Made by a program: the position numbers and the translations under genes
NCBI GenBank assembly: GCA_001916005.1
Contig: MNRP01000055.1
Coordinates: 1-64,000 of the forward strand
Source: Clostridium sp. 26_22
GTDB taxonomy: Bacteria > Bacillota > Clostridia > TANB77 > CAG-508
Direction: 5' to 3'
Length of the DNA stretch: 64,000 nt
The notes under the pieces: model-generated
Seen by the model: the letters and a program-made list of their open reading frames with translations, nothing else
Database searches by the model: none
Told to the model about the DNA's origin: nothing
Shown: piece by piece, positions 51,430 through 61,514 of the stretch
Position numbering within the stretch: the stretch's first letter is position 1
Layout of the letters: every line of letters begins with the position of its first letter

Positions 51430-51999
51430 ATGAGAATTATCAGTGGAAGTGCTAGAGGAACAAATTTATTTACATTAGATGGATTAACCACAAGGCCAAC
51501 TTTAGATAGAGTAAAAGAATCACTTTTTAATATAATTCAAAATGAAATACCAGAAAGTGTTTTTTTAGATTTATTTTCAGGTAGTGGTGCAGTAGGCTTA
51601 GAATCTGCAAGCCGAGGAGCTAAAAAAACAATCTTATGTGATAAATCAAAAGATGCAATAAAAATTATAAATAAAAATATAGAAAAAACTCATTTGAAAG
51701 AAAAAGTAGAATTGTACAATGTGGATTATAAAGAACTTATAAAAAATAAACTAAAAGAAAAAATAGATATTGTATACATAGACCCACCTTACGATTCAGA
51801 TTTTGCTGTAGATGCAGTAAAATTATTAATAGAAAACAAATTAGTTGATGAAAAAACGTTAATTATTATAGAAACAGACCAAGAAAAACGAATACTAAAA
51901 CAATTAGAAAATGAAAAATTAAAAATACAAATAACAGATAAAAGAAAATATGGAAGGGCAATAATTATTTTCTTAAAATTAGAAGAAAGCCAAAATTAG
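51430..51999 (+). CDS. rsmD: 16S rRNA (guanine(966)-N(2))-methyltransferase
   Basis: The SAM-dependent enzyme modifies G966 of 16S rRNA. At 189 residues it shows MRIISGSARGTNL, TRPTLDRVKESLFNII, the SAM motif LDLFSGSGAVGLESASRGA and the catalytic IDPPYDSDF. coaD, its frequent neighbour, is not here. A 14-nt gap leads to the next gene. Confidence 0.95.
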   Translation: MRIISGSARGTNLFTLDGLTTRPTLDRVKESLFNIIQNEIPESVFLDLFSGSGAVGLESASRGAKKTILCDKSKDAIKIINKNIEKTHLKEKVELYNVDYKELIKNKLKEKIDIVYIDPPYDSDFAVDAVKLLIENKLVDEKTLIIIETDQEKRILKQLENEKLKIQITDKRKYGRAIIIFLKLEESQN

Positions 52000-52013
52000 A
52001 AAGGGGTAAAACC

Positions 52014-52517
52014 ATGGAAATATTTACATTATTAGAATCTTTAGAGGATGTTATAGAAAGAAGTAGAAGCCTACCATTCTCTGCGAAAGGAATTGTAGAC
52101 AAAGAAGAAATTTTAGATTTAATTAAGGAAATAAGATTGAAACTTCCAGATGAACTAAAACAAGCAAAATGGGTAAAAGAAGAAAGACAACGTATTTTAG
52201 TAGAAGCACAAAAAGAAGCAGATGGAATTGTTAAAGAAGCAGAAAATAGAATAATCTCAATGATTGATGAACATGAGATAACAAGAAAAGCTTATGAGCA
52301 AAAGAAAGAAATAATAGAAAATGCAAATGAAAGATCAAGAGAAATTTCTAATGGAACAAAAGAATATGCAGATGAATTATTACAACACACAGAGGAAGTT
52401 CTAACAACAACCTTAGGAAACTTAGAAAAAAATGTTGCAGAAGCATTAAAATTAATGGAAATATCTTTAGAAGATACAATAAAAACTGTTCAAAATAGTA
52501 GAAAAGAATTAAAATAA
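52014..52517 (+). CDS. Coiled-coil protein resembling ATP synthase b-subunit/DivIVA-like proteins
   Basis: The 167-residue protein has an N-terminal MEIFTLLESLEDVIERSRSLP, then a long helix with repeating Ala/Glu heptads (EAQKEADGIVKEAENRIISM). It has no membrane helix. Similar proteins follow rsmD or coaD in Clostridia and are often annotated as ATPase. The function is unknown. SD AAAGGGG lies 8 nt before ATG; it is probably cotranscribed with rsmD. Confidence 0.75.
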   Translation: MEIFTLLESLEDVIERSRSLPFSAKGIVDKEEILDLIKEIRLKLPDELKQAKWVKEERQRILVEAQKEADGIVKEAENRIISMIDEHEITRKAYEQKKEIIENANERSREISNGTKEYADELLQHTEEVLTTTLGNLEKNVAEALKLMEISLEDTIKTVQNSRKELK

Positions 52518-52525
52518 AAAAATAC

Positions 52526-52568
52526 AAAAAGGAGGGAAATGGGGGCCGGATTATTTCCCCTCCTTTTT
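52526..52568 (+). terminator. Terminator after the coiled-coil gene
   Basis: AAAAAGGAGGGAAAT pairs with ATTTCCCCTCCTTTTT with slight asymmetry. Confidence 0.85.
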
Positions 52569-52597
52569 CCGTTAAAAGACAATAAAATTGCAGGAAT

Positions 52598-52676
52598 AAG
52601 TTTGAAAAATAATTGTAAAATACAATATTTTTAATCAAATTTTGTGCCTTGTAAGAAAGGAATGTTAGTAAAAATG
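52598..52676 (+). repeat. 79-bp exact repeat, copy B (leader of ftsK)
   Basis: Identical to the minus-strand sequence 4421-4343 ahead of gatD. It ends exactly with the ftsK ATG. It contains the palindrome ATTGTAAAATACAAT and SD AAGAAAGG. Confidence 0.9.
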
Positions 52677-55106
52677 GCAAAAAGAAAAACAAATAAAAAA
52701 AGAAGAAAAACTACTAAAAAAACTGTATCAAATATTGATTTAGCAGTAGTTGCATTAATAGTTATAAGCATTTTATTAGGTGTATTGATATATGCTAAAT
52801 CAGGTGTTATAGGAGTAAAACTAAATGAGATCTTAGGCGGTATGATGGGAATAATAAAATATGTATTACCAATTGGAATATTTGCAATGGCAATAAAAAT
52901 GGCAATAGATGATGACGAATATTTAAGTTCAAAATTAGCTCAATGTGCAATCTTATTAATAAGCTTTGCAGTACTTATGTGTGTATATCAAGTAAATGTT
53001 GGAAATTTAACAATAGACAAAAGTTTATCAGAAGTTGTAAAAGATTCATATGCATTAGGAACACAAGAAAAAGGTGGAGGAGCATTAGGAGCTATACTTG
53101 CAGTGCCACTTGTAAAACTATTAGGACCAATTGGAGCAATAATTTTATGTGTAGGTATTGTAATAATTTTAGCAGTATTTGTATTTGGTATAAACGCATC
53201 AGAAATTATAAATAATTTTATAGAAAAATCACAAGAAAATAGAGAAGAAAGATTAGAACAAAAACAAAAAAATAAAGAAGAACAATTGAAAATGAGACAA
53301 GAAATGCTTGAAGAAAAAAGAAAAGCAAGAGAACAAGCAAGACAAGAAGCTTTAGCTGATAATAGTGTTGGAGAACAAATAAAAATAAACTTTGGTGGAA
53401 GATTAATTGATGATGATGCAAAAGGTGGAAAAGTTAAATATAGCCATGAAGGAGAAGATTTAACACCATTAACAAAAGAAACTAAAAAACAAAAAATGCA
53501 AGAAATAAAAGAAAATAATCAACCAGATGTAATAGAAAACAACTTATTTAAACAAGAAGAACAAAAGAAAGAAGACAAAACAAAAGAAGTATTACAACTA
53601 GAACATGCAATGGTAGTAGAAGATGAAAACTATGAATATCCTCCAATAGAACTATTAGGAAAACCAGCTAAAAAAGCATTAAAGGGTGGAGCAAAAGCAT
53701 TAACAGATACAGCAACAAAATTACAAAAAACATTATATAGTTTTGGAGTATCAGCAAAAGTAGAAAATGTATCAGTAGGACCTGCAATTACACGTTATGA
53801 ATTAAAACCAGCAGAAGGGGTTAGAGTAAGTAAAATAGCCAACTTAGCTGATGATATAGCTTTAAATTTAGCAGCAGAAACAATAAGAATAGAAGCACCA
53901 ATTCCAGGAAAACAAGCAGTTGGAATTGAAGTACCAAACAAAGAAAAAGAAGCAGTTCACTTAAGAGAAGTATTAGAAAGTGAAGAATTCCAAAATAATA
54001 AATCAAAACTTACAGTAGCATTAGGAAAAGATGTTGCTGGAAATATACAATTAGCAGATATAGCAAAAATGCCACACGTTTTAATAGCTGGTTCAACAGG
54101 TTCAGGAAAGAGTGTATGTATTAATACAATAATTTCAAGCATAATATATAATGCAAAACCAAGTGAAGTAAAATTAGTAATGGTCGACCCAAAAGTAGTA
54201 GAACTTTCAGTTTATAATGGAATACCACATTTATTAATTCCAGTTGTAACAGACCCTAAAAAAGCTGCAGGTGCACTTGCTTGGGCTGTACAAGAAATGG
54301 ATGATAGATACAATAAATTTGCACAAAAAGGTGTAAGAGATTTAAAAGGTTATAATAAAGCTATAGAGAAAGAAGAAGGTGTAGGAAAATTACCACAAAT
54401 AGTAATTATAGTAGATGAACTTGCAGATTTAATGATGGTAGCTGCCAAAGATGTTGAAGAGGCTATATGTAGATTAGCTCAAAAAGCTAGAGCGGCAGGA
54501 ATGCACTTAGTAATAGCAACACAAAGACCATCAGTAGATGTAATTACAGGTTTAATTAAAGCAAATATACCATCAAGAATAGCATTTGCGGTATCTTCAC
54601 AAGTTGACTCAAGAACAATTTTAGACTCTGTTGGAGCTGAAAAATTACTAGGAAAAGGAGATATGTTATTCTTCCCATCTGGCGCACCAAAACCATTAAG
54701 AGTTCAAGGTGCATTTGTATCAGATGAAGAAGTTGAAAAAATAGTAGACTTTGTAAAACAAAATGGAACAGCAACATATAGTGAAGACATATTAGAAAGC
54801 ATAGAAAAAAATAATAAAACAGATAAAGAAATTGCTCAAGAAGCAGATGCAGATGATGAAACAGACCCATTCTTAATGGATGCAATAGAAACAGTAGTAG
54901 AAACAGGTCAAGCCTCAACATCATTTATACAAAGAAGATTTAAAGTAGGCTATGCAAGAGCAGGAAGAATAATAGACCAAATGGAAGAAAGAGGAATAAT
55001 ATCAGGTTACCAAGGAAGTAAACCAAGAGAAGTATTAATGTCAAAGGAAAGACTAGAAGAACTAAAAATGGGAACAAATACAAGCTTACCAGAAGAAAAT
55101 GAATAA
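52674..55106 (+). CDS. ftsK: DNA translocase FtsK/SpoIIIE
   Basis: This membrane-anchored translocase pumps chromosome DNA through the division or sporulation septum. The start at 52674 gives 810 residues (MAKRKTNKKRRKTTKK); the longer frame from 52644 is the shared leader. About four N-terminal membrane helices (20-175) precede a charged linker and the motor domain (Walker A GSTGSGKS, Walker B IVIIVDELADLMM). A C-terminal gamma winged-helix domain (FIQRRFKVGYARAGRIIDQME) reads KOPS/SRS-type sequences. Confidence 0.95.
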   Translation: MAKRKTNKKRRKTTKKTVSNIDLAVVALIVISILLGVLIYAKSGVIGVKLNEILGGMMGIIKYVLPIGIFAMAIKMAIDDDEYLSSKLAQCAILLISFAVLMCVYQVNVGNLTIDKSLSEVVKDSYALGTQEKGGGALGAILAVPLVKLLGPIGAIILCVGIVIILAVFVFGINASEIINNFIEKSQENREERLEQKQKNKEEQLKMRQEMLEEKRKAREQARQEALADNSVGEQIKINFGGRLIDDDAKGGKVKYSHEGEDLTPLTKETKKQKMQEIKENNQPDVIENNLFKQEEQKKEDKTKEVLQLEHAMVVEDENYEYPPIELLGKPAKKALKGGAKALTDTATKLQKTLYSFGVSAKVENVSVGPAITRYELKPAEGVRVSKIANLADDIALNLAAETIRIEAPIPGKQAVGIEVPNKEKEAVHLREVLESEEFQNNKSKLTVALGKDVAGNIQLADIAKMPHVLIAGSTGSGKSVCINTIISSIIYNAKPSEVKLVMVDPKVVELSVYNGIPHLLIPVVTDPKKAAGALAWAVQEMDDRYNKFAQKGVRDLKGYNKAIEKEEGVGKLPQIVIIVDELADLMMVAAKDVEEAICRLAQKARAAGMHLVIATQRPSVDVITGLIKANIPSRIAFAVSSQVDSRTILDSVGAEKLLGKGDMLFFPSGAPKPLRVQGAFVSDEEVEKIVDFVKQNGTATYSEDILESIEKNNKTDKEIAQEADADDETDPFLMDAIETVVETGQASTSFIQRRFKVGYARAGRIIDQMEERGIISGYQGSKPREVLMSKERLEELKMGTNTSLPEENE

Positions 55107-55124
55107 AAAAAGAAAGGAGAGAAA

Positions 55125-56687
55125 ATGTTAGCAAAAAAACAAAACTTTTTAGAAAAAATAGTAAAAAGAAATTACAATAATGAATTAGAAAAACTATTAG
55201 AAGAAAAACAATTTGAAGAAAATGCTAAAAGCACTCTCCTAAATATTTTATATAAAATAGAGACAGGTTACAAAGATATAGAAACAGTAAAAAAAGACAT
55301 AGAAACAAAAGAAGAATATATTGAAAATTTAATGGGAATTATAAAAAACAATTGTAATTCAATCAAAATTCTAAAAATGTCAGAACAAAATAATCAAATT
55401 CCAGAAAATAGAACTTACATAATAGATAAAGAAAATAAAGAAATAATAGCTTACCCAATAGAAAGAAAAGTTCTATATGCAATAGCAAAAATAGGAAAAA
55501 AAGAAAAAATCATAAAAGACAACTATTTTTTAATAGATGAAACAATATCAGATTTAATAAACACAGGAAATAATATACACATGGTTGAGCCATTACGTGA
55601 TTTTAATGGCTATTCATGGACTACAATACCACAAGAAATTGAGAGTATAGACCATAATTTAATATATCAAAATTTAAGAATTTTAGTAGGACATAAATTT
55701 TTAAATAAATGGATTAGAAGCAATGAATTTATGATAGACTATTTTGAAGAATTTAAAGAAGAATTAGAAAATAAATATGGGGTAGAAGATAAAAAAAAGA
55801 TTATAGACTTGCTAGCGGAAATTTCAGTATTATTAGAAGTAAAATATAATCCACAAAAAGCCAAAGAATATACAGAACAAAAAGAAAAATTACAAGAAGA
55901 ATTAGAAGAATTAGAAAATAAAGAGGAATATATAGAAAAAGTAACAACTCAAAAGATAAATTTAACAGAAAAAATAAAAAAAATAGATACAATAATAAAC
56001 AATAAAGAATTATTAGAAAAAAAATATAAAGAAAGAAATGAAAAATTACCACTAGAACAAAAAATATTTAGTATTAGAATTTTATCACAAAAAATGCAAG
56101 AAGAAAGAGATGAATGTTTTAAAGAAATAGATAAATTAAATGAAATATTAAATCCACAAAATTTTATAAAACACAAAAAAGGGATTGAAAACAAATATAA
56201 ATATTTAAAAGTTTTAGATGAAAAAGAAAAACTAGAAAAATTAAAATTAAATTTCCAAAAAATATTCTTAAAAATAATGAAAAAAGAAATATCAAAAGCA
56301 GAAACAAAACAAGACATAGAGAAAATAATATATGATTTTAGATATTATATGATGATACCATATGATAACAATATATTAGTTCAAAAAAATGAAAAATTAC
56401 AAAAAGACATAAATGAAACATCTGAACTAATAATAGCAAAGGCAAATGAACTAAAAACAATAGAAAAAATTTCAAATGATAAATCTACGAATGATGAAAT
56501 ATTAAAAAACATATTCAAAGTAAGAATTATAAAATTAGAAGATGCATATTTAAAAATAACTAAAGAAAAAGAAAGATATTTTGTACAAATATTTGATGAA
56601 AATATTTTTGAAGAAAAAATAGAAATAAGTAAACCAAAAGATTTAGAAATAAAGCTAAACAAGAAAATTCCAATATGGATACATTAA
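55125..56687 (+). CDS. Coiled-coil protein of unknown function
   Basis: I do not recognise this 520-residue protein. A helical N-terminus (1-95) precedes a compact region (about 100-210, with RTYIIDKENKEIIAYPIERKV and RDFNGYSWTTIPQEI). A long coiled coil (about 245-450) and a small beta-rich end follow. There is no signal peptide. The start lies 18 nt after ftsK with AAAGGAG, and the next gene follows after 18 nt, so it belongs to the ftsK operon. A role in chromosome handling or RNA decay is possible by context only. Confidence 0.78.
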   Translation: MLAKKQNFLEKIVKRNYNNELEKLLEEKQFEENAKSTLLNILYKIETGYKDIETVKKDIETKEEYIENLMGIIKNNCNSIKILKMSEQNNQIPENRTYIIDKENKEIIAYPIERKVLYAIAKIGKKEKIIKDNYFLIDETISDLINTGNNIHMVEPLRDFNGYSWTTIPQEIESIDHNLIYQNLRILVGHKFLNKWIRSNEFMIDYFEEFKEELENKYGVEDKKKIIDLLAEISVLLEVKYNPQKAKEYTEQKEKLQEELEELENKEEYIEKVTTQKINLTEKIKKIDTIINNKELLEKKYKERNEKLPLEQKIFSIRILSQKMQEERDECFKEIDKLNEILNPQNFIKHKKGIENKYKYLKVLDEKEKLEKLKLNFQKIFLKIMKKEISKAETKQDIEKIIYDFRYYMMIPYDNNILVQKNEKLQKDINETSELIIAKANELKTIEKISNDKSTNDEILKNIFKVRIIKLEDAYLKITKEKERYFVQIFDENIFEEKIEISKPKDLEIKLNKKIPIWIH

Positions 56688-56705
56688 CAAAAAGGGAGGA
56701 AAATT

Positions 56706-58352
56706 ATGAAAATTACTTTTTTAGGAGCAACAAAAACAGTAACAGGTTCAAACTACTTAGTAGAAGCAGCAGGTAAAAAATTTTTAGTAGATTGTGGTAT
56801 GTGGCAAGGAAAAGCAGAATTAGAAGAAGAAAACTTTCAAGAATTTGATTTTAATCCAGAAGAAATAGATTTTATGCTATTAACACATGCACATATAGAC
56901 CATTCAGGAAGAATTCCAAAATTATATAATGAAGGATTTAAAAATAAAATATATGCACATAAAGCTACTTGTGATTTATGTACATTAATGTTACCAGACA
57001 GTGGACATATACAAGAAATGGAAGTTGAATGGAAAAATAGAAAAAGAATAAGAAAAGGTGAAAAGCCAAGAGATCCATTATATACAGCAGAGGATGCAGT
57101 AAGATGTTTAGAACTATTTGAACCAGTAAAATATGATGAAATAATAGAAATAACACCAGAAATTCATGTAAGATTTAATGATGCAGGACATATGTTAGGT
57201 TCAAGTGTAATTGAATTGTGGGTTGATGAAGATGGAAAAAGAACAAAAACAGTATTTTCAGGTGACCTTGGAAATAATGATAATCCAATCCTTTCAGAAC
57301 CAACAATGATAGAAGATGCAGATTATTTAGTAATGGAATCTACATATGGAAGCAGATTACATGTAAGAAATGATGAAAAAGCAGAATTGTTCTTAGATAT
57401 AGTATCAGAAACAATGGACAATGGAGGAACAGTTGTAATACCATCATTTGCAGTTGGTAGAACACAAGAAATTTTATATGAGCTAAATAAAATTAAAGAA
57501 ACAAAAAATGACCCAGAATTCATTAAAAAATATGAAAAATTAATGAAAGCACCAGTATATGTTGATAGTCCACTTGCAATTTCAGCAACAGAGGTATTTA
57601 AAGAAAACATAGATTTATTTGATGATGATATAAAACAAGAAATCTTAAGAGGAGATAATCCGCTAGAATTTCCGAACTTAAAATTCACAAGAACAGCAGA
57701 TGAATCAAAAGCATTAAATGAAGATCCAACACCAAGTATAATAATATCAGCAAGTGGAATGTGTGAAGTGGGAAGAATAAAACATCATTTAAAACATAAT
57801 TTATGGAATCCAAAATCAACAATATTATTTGTTGGTTATCAAGCGCCAGGAACACTAGGTTATAGCATAGTAAATGGAGCTAAAAAAGTAAAAATATTTG
57901 GAGAAGAAATCGCAGTAAATGCAAGAATTGAATATATTGAAGGTTACTCAGGTCATGCAGACCAAGAAGGACTAATGGATTTTGTATATTCATTTATAAA
58001 GAAACCAAAAAAAATATTCTTAGTACATGGAGAAGAAGAATCACAAGAAGTTCTAGAACAAAAAATAGAAACAGAAGCAAAATTACCAGTTATAATACCA
58101 AATTATGGTGAAACATATGAGTTAGAACAAGAAAATGTACAATTAACCCATAAACTAACAAGACAATTACCAGTTGATATGAAATCAGAAGTATTAAAGA
58201 GACTAGAAAAATTAAAAGCAGAAATACAAGATATGGATACATCTGTAAAAGAAGATATGAACAATAAAGAATTAAGAGATGAAGATGTATACAGAATAAA
58301 TGAAAAAATCAAAGATTTAGAAAAACAAATCTTGAATGTAATAGAAGGGTAA
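56706..58352 (+). CDS. MBL-fold beta-CASP RNA exonuclease/cleavage factor
   Basis: The 548-residue metallo-beta-lactamase protein has LTHAHIDHSGRIP (HxHxDH) near residue 60, then NDAGHMLGSS, FSGDLG, and the beta-CASP motifs STYGSRLH, ISASGMCEVGR and EGYSGHADQEGL. It resembles the CPSF-like RNA-processing hydrolases (YsnF/TTHA0252 type). A helical C-terminal extension of ~60 residues is present. It starts 18 nt after the coiled-coil gene; the GH15 gene starts 4 nt after it. Confidence 0.92.
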   Translation: MKITFLGATKTVTGSNYLVEAAGKKFLVDCGMWQGKAELEEENFQEFDFNPEEIDFMLLTHAHIDHSGRIPKLYNEGFKNKIYAHKATCDLCTLMLPDSGHIQEMEVEWKNRKRIRKGEKPRDPLYTAEDAVRCLELFEPVKYDEIIEITPEIHVRFNDAGHMLGSSVIELWVDEDGKRTKTVFSGDLGNNDNPILSEPTMIEDADYLVMESTYGSRLHVRNDEKAELFLDIVSETMDNGGTVVIPSFAVGRTQEILYELNKIKETKNDPEFIKKYEKLMKAPVYVDSPLAISATEVFKENIDLFDDDIKQEILRGDNPLEFPNLKFTRTADESKALNEDPTPSIIISASGMCEVGRIKHHLKHNLWNPKSTILFVGYQAPGTLGYSIVNGAKKVKIFGEEIAVNARIEYIEGYSGHADQEGLMDFVYSFIKKPKKIFLVHGEEESQEVLEQKIETEAKLPVIIPNYGETYELEQENVQLTHKLTRQLPVDMKSEVLKRLEKLKAEIQDMDTSVKEDMNNKELRDEDVYRINEKIKDLEKQILNVIEG

Positions 58353-58356
58353 AAAA

Positions 58357-60261
58357 ATGGAAAACAAATATTTAAATGAAGCAATAATAGGAAACAAAAA
58401 AATGTTAGCAACATTTACACAAAAAGGGGAAATGCAAAGAATGTATTTCCCTAGCAAAGATAACAAACAATATATCAACTTTTTTCATACTGGAGTAAAA
58501 GTAAATGAATCTGATTTAATTTATTTACATGATGACATAAATAATATTTATAAACAATATTATGATACAGACACAAACATCTTAAATACAGAAATTACCA
58601 ATACATATTTTAATCTAAAAATCTTACAAACAGATTACTGCTTAATAAAAGAAAATGTATTAGCAAAAAAATATATTTTCATAAATGAAGGAAAAATTGA
58701 TTTAAACACTCAATTTTATATTCATTCAGAATTATTATCTGACTCAAACAATTTTGTAGCAACAAAAATGGTTGATGGTGGAATGTTACAATATGCTCAT
58801 GATTTTGCAGTATCAATATTTGCTAAAAATAAAGATGTTATAAAACATCAAATAAATGGAAGCAAAGAAACAATAAAAAGAGCGGAAATCTATGACAAAG
58901 ATTATATTGGAATGTCTAAAGATGCATCAATGGCATATGAAATCGGAATGATAAAACCAGGAGAAAAGAAAGAATTACAAATATGCATAACAATTGATGA
59001 AAACAAAAATATATCAGACATAGAAGATGAAATAGAAAGAATAAAAAGAATAGATTTTGAAAAAAAATATCTAGATACCAAAGCTTATTGGAGAAAATAT
59101 GTAAAAAAACATAATGGTTTAAAAATAAAAGAACCACAAAATAGTTATGATGAAAGAATATATGAAATATATAAAAGAAGTATTTTATTATTTCCATTAC
59201 TTACAAATCCAGAAACTGGAGGAATTATAGCTTCACCAGAAATTGATGAAAACTTTACAAAATGTGGAAGATACGCATATTGCTGGCCTAGAGATGCAGT
59301 ATTTATAACAAAAGCAATGGACATTTTAAAAATGGGAAAAGAAACAGAAAAATTCTATAAAGTATTTTGTAGAAAAACACAAAGCAAAAATGGTATGTGG
59401 GAACAACGCTTTTACACAGATTGTAAATTAGCACCATGCTGGGGTTATCAAATTGATGAAACAGCAAGCGTTATATTTGGAGTTTATGAACATTACAAAT
59501 ATTCAAAATCAGAACAATTCCTAAAAGATAATTTACAAATGTGTGAAAAAGCAGTAGACTTCCTAAAAAGATATTTCACAGATATTTTGGAAGAAACAAA
59601 CAAATATCATGTAAGTTATGATTTATGGGAAATGTGTGAAGGTGTACATTTATATTCATTAGCAAGTATTTATTCTGCTTTTGACTGTATGCTTAAAATA
59701 TATGATAATCTTGGAAAAAATGTCTCAGAATTTGAAAATAATAGACTAAAAGAAGAAAAAATTAATAAATCTACAAAAGCAATAGAAAAAATGCTAGTAG
59801 AAGTAAAAAAATACATAAATCAAAATATGTATGATGAAGACAAAAAATCATATGTAAGAAATGCACAAGATAAAAAAATGGACATAAGTATTTTAGGGGC
59901 AGTAACACCATTTAATGTATTTAAAGCAAAAGAAAAGAAAGTTCAAAATACTGTAGAAAGAATAAATATGAGTCTAAGAACATATACAGGTGGTTACCAA
60001 AGATTTGAAAACGATAATTATATGAATGGAAATCCATGGCCAATAGCTAATCTTTGGATGACATTATATTATTTAGAAACAGGGGAAAAGAAAAAAGCAA
60101 AAGAATGCTTTGATTTCGTCGTAAAAACAGCAGGTAAGCATTATTTTTTAGGAGAACAAGTTAATAATGAAACATTAAAGCCAAACTGGGTTATCGGGCT
60201 TGGATGGTCACATGCAATGTTCATTATTGTTCTAGAAAAATTATATGGAAAAGAAAATTAA
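58357..60261 (+). CDS. Glycoside hydrolase family 15 protein (glucoamylase/trehalase-like)
   Basis: This 634-residue cytoplasmic protein has no signal peptide. An N-terminal beta-sandwich (about 1-240) is followed by the (alpha/alpha)6 domain with GGIIASPEID, RYAYCWPRDAVFITKAMD, VSYDLWEMCEGVHLYSLA (catalytic Glu region) and NGNPWPIANLWM. It probably cleaves alpha-glucan or a related alpha-glucoside. ATG lies 4 nt after the preceding stop, so the two are coupled. gap follows. Confidence 0.9.
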   Translation: MENKYLNEAIIGNKKMLATFTQKGEMQRMYFPSKDNKQYINFFHTGVKVNESDLIYLHDDINNIYKQYYDTDTNILNTEITNTYFNLKILQTDYCLIKENVLAKKYIFINEGKIDLNTQFYIHSELLSDSNNFVATKMVDGGMLQYAHDFAVSIFAKNKDVIKHQINGSKETIKRAEIYDKDYIGMSKDASMAYEIGMIKPGEKKELQICITIDENKNISDIEDEIERIKRIDFEKKYLDTKAYWRKYVKKHNGLKIKEPQNSYDERIYEIYKRSILLFPLLTNPETGGIIASPEIDENFTKCGRYAYCWPRDAVFITKAMDILKMGKETEKFYKVFCRKTQSKNGMWEQRFYTDCKLAPCWGYQIDETASVIFGVYEHYKYSKSEQFLKDNLQMCEKAVDFLKRYFTDILEETNKYHVSYDLWEMCEGVHLYSLASIYSAFDCMLKIYDNLGKNVSEFENNRLKEEKINKSTKAIEKMLVEVKKYINQNMYDEDKKSYVRNAQDKKMDISILGAVTPFNVFKAKEKKVQNTVERINMSLRTYTGGYQRFENDNYMNGNPWPIANLWMTLYYLETGEKKKAKECFDFVVKTAGKHYFLGEQVNNETLKPNWVIGLGWSHAMFIIVLEKLYGKEN

Positions 60262-60378
60262 AAAAGTACTTGAAAATAAAACAAAATTGATATAGAATTG
60301 AATTGCCAAAAATAAATATGGTAATACTAACAAAAAAGCTAAGGAAGACCTAAGCTAAATTAAAGGAGGAATTTTATT

Positions 60379-61398
60379 ATGTCAGTAAAAGTAGCCATTA
60401 ATGGTTTTGGACGTATAGGACGTCTAGCATTTAGACAAATGTTTGGAGCAGAAGGGTATGAAATCGTAGCTATAAACGACTTAACAAGCCCAAAAATGTT
60501 AGCTCACTTATTAAAATATGATTCAGCACAAGGAAGATATGAAAAAGCAGAAACAGTAGAAGCTGGAGAAGATTCAATAACAGTAGATGGAAAAACAATA
60601 AAAATATATTCAGAAAAAGATGCAGCAAACCTACCATGGGGAGAAATTGGAGTAGATGTAGTTCTAGAATGTACAGGATTCTATACATCTAAAGATAAAG
60701 CACAAGCACATATTGATGCAGGAGCTAAAAAAGTTGTAATTTCAGCACCAGCTGGAAAAGATTTACCAACAATAGTTTATGGTGTAAACGAAAAAATATT
60801 AACACCAGATGATAAAATAATATCAGCAGCATCATGTACAACAAACTGTTTAGCACCAATGGCAAAAGCATTAAATGATTATGCACCAATCCAATCAGGA
60901 ATAATGACAACAGTTCATGCTTACACAGGTGACCAAATGGTATTAGATGGACCACACAGAAAAGGTGATTTAAGAAGAGCTAGAGCAGCAGCTGTAAACA
61001 TTGTACCAAATACAACAGGTGCAGCAAAAGCTATCGGATTAGTTATACCAGAATTAAATGGAAAATTAATCGGTTCAGCACAAAGAGTTCCAGTACCAAC
61101 AGGTTCAACAACAATATTAGTAGCTGTAGTAAAAGGCGAAAATGTTACAGAAGAATCAATAAATGCTGCAATGAAAGCTGAGAGTAGTGAATCATTTGGA
61201 TATACAGATGAATACTTAGTATCATCAGATGTTATCGGAATGAGATATGGTTCATTATTTGATAGTACACAAACAATGGTAACAGAAATTGGAGAAGGAT
61301 TATATCAAGTTCAAGTTGTATCTTGGTATGATAATGAAAATTCTTACACAAGCCAAATGGTAAGAACAATAAAATATTTTGCTGAATTAGGTGAATAA
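60379..61398 (+). CDS. gap: Glyceraldehyde-3-phosphate dehydrogenase
   Basis: Glycolytic NAD-dependent oxidative phosphorylation of G3P. The N-terminal Rossmann motif is INGFGRIGRLAFR, the catalytic Cys (about 153) is in SAASCTTNCLAP, and GAAKAIGLVIPELNGKL and SWYDNENSY follow. At 339 residues it is normal length. Adenine is less extreme than in neighbours, consistent with high expression. SD AAAGGAGG. Confidence 0.98.
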   Translation: MSVKVAINGFGRIGRLAFRQMFGAEGYEIVAINDLTSPKMLAHLLKYDSAQGRYEKAETVEAGEDSITVDGKTIKIYSEKDAANLPWGEIGVDVVLECTGFYTSKDKAQAHIDAGAKKVVISAPAGKDLPTIVYGVNEKILTPDDKIISAASCTTNCLAPMAKALNDYAPIQSGIMTTVHAYTGDQMVLDGPHRKGDLRRARAAAVNIVPNTTGAAKAIGLVIPELNGKLIGSAQRVPVPTGSTTILVAVVKGENVTEESINAAMKAESSESFGYTDEYLVSSDVIGMRYGSLFDSTQTMVTEIGEGLYQVQVVSWYDNENSYTSQMVRTIKYFAELGE

Positions 61399-61404
61399 TA
61401 AATT

Positions 61405-61440
61405 AAAACACTTTTGAATACATTTTCAAAAGTGTTTTTT
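61405..61440 (+). terminator. Terminator after gap
   Basis: AAAACACTTTTGAA pairs with TTCAAAAGTGTTTT and T6 follows. Confidence 0.92.
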
Positions 61441-61462
61441 GATATAAAATTCACCAAAAAAC

Positions 61463-61491
61463 TTGTAAAAAAATTTCAAATGTGCTAATAT
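61463..61491 (+). promoter_or_regulatory. pheST promoter
   Basis: TTGTAA, a 17-bp spacer, TAATAT (overlapping a TATAAT at 61489). It precedes the T-box leader. Confidence 0.6.
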
Positions 61492-61514
61492 AATAAATAT
61501 AGAAAACAAATCCA

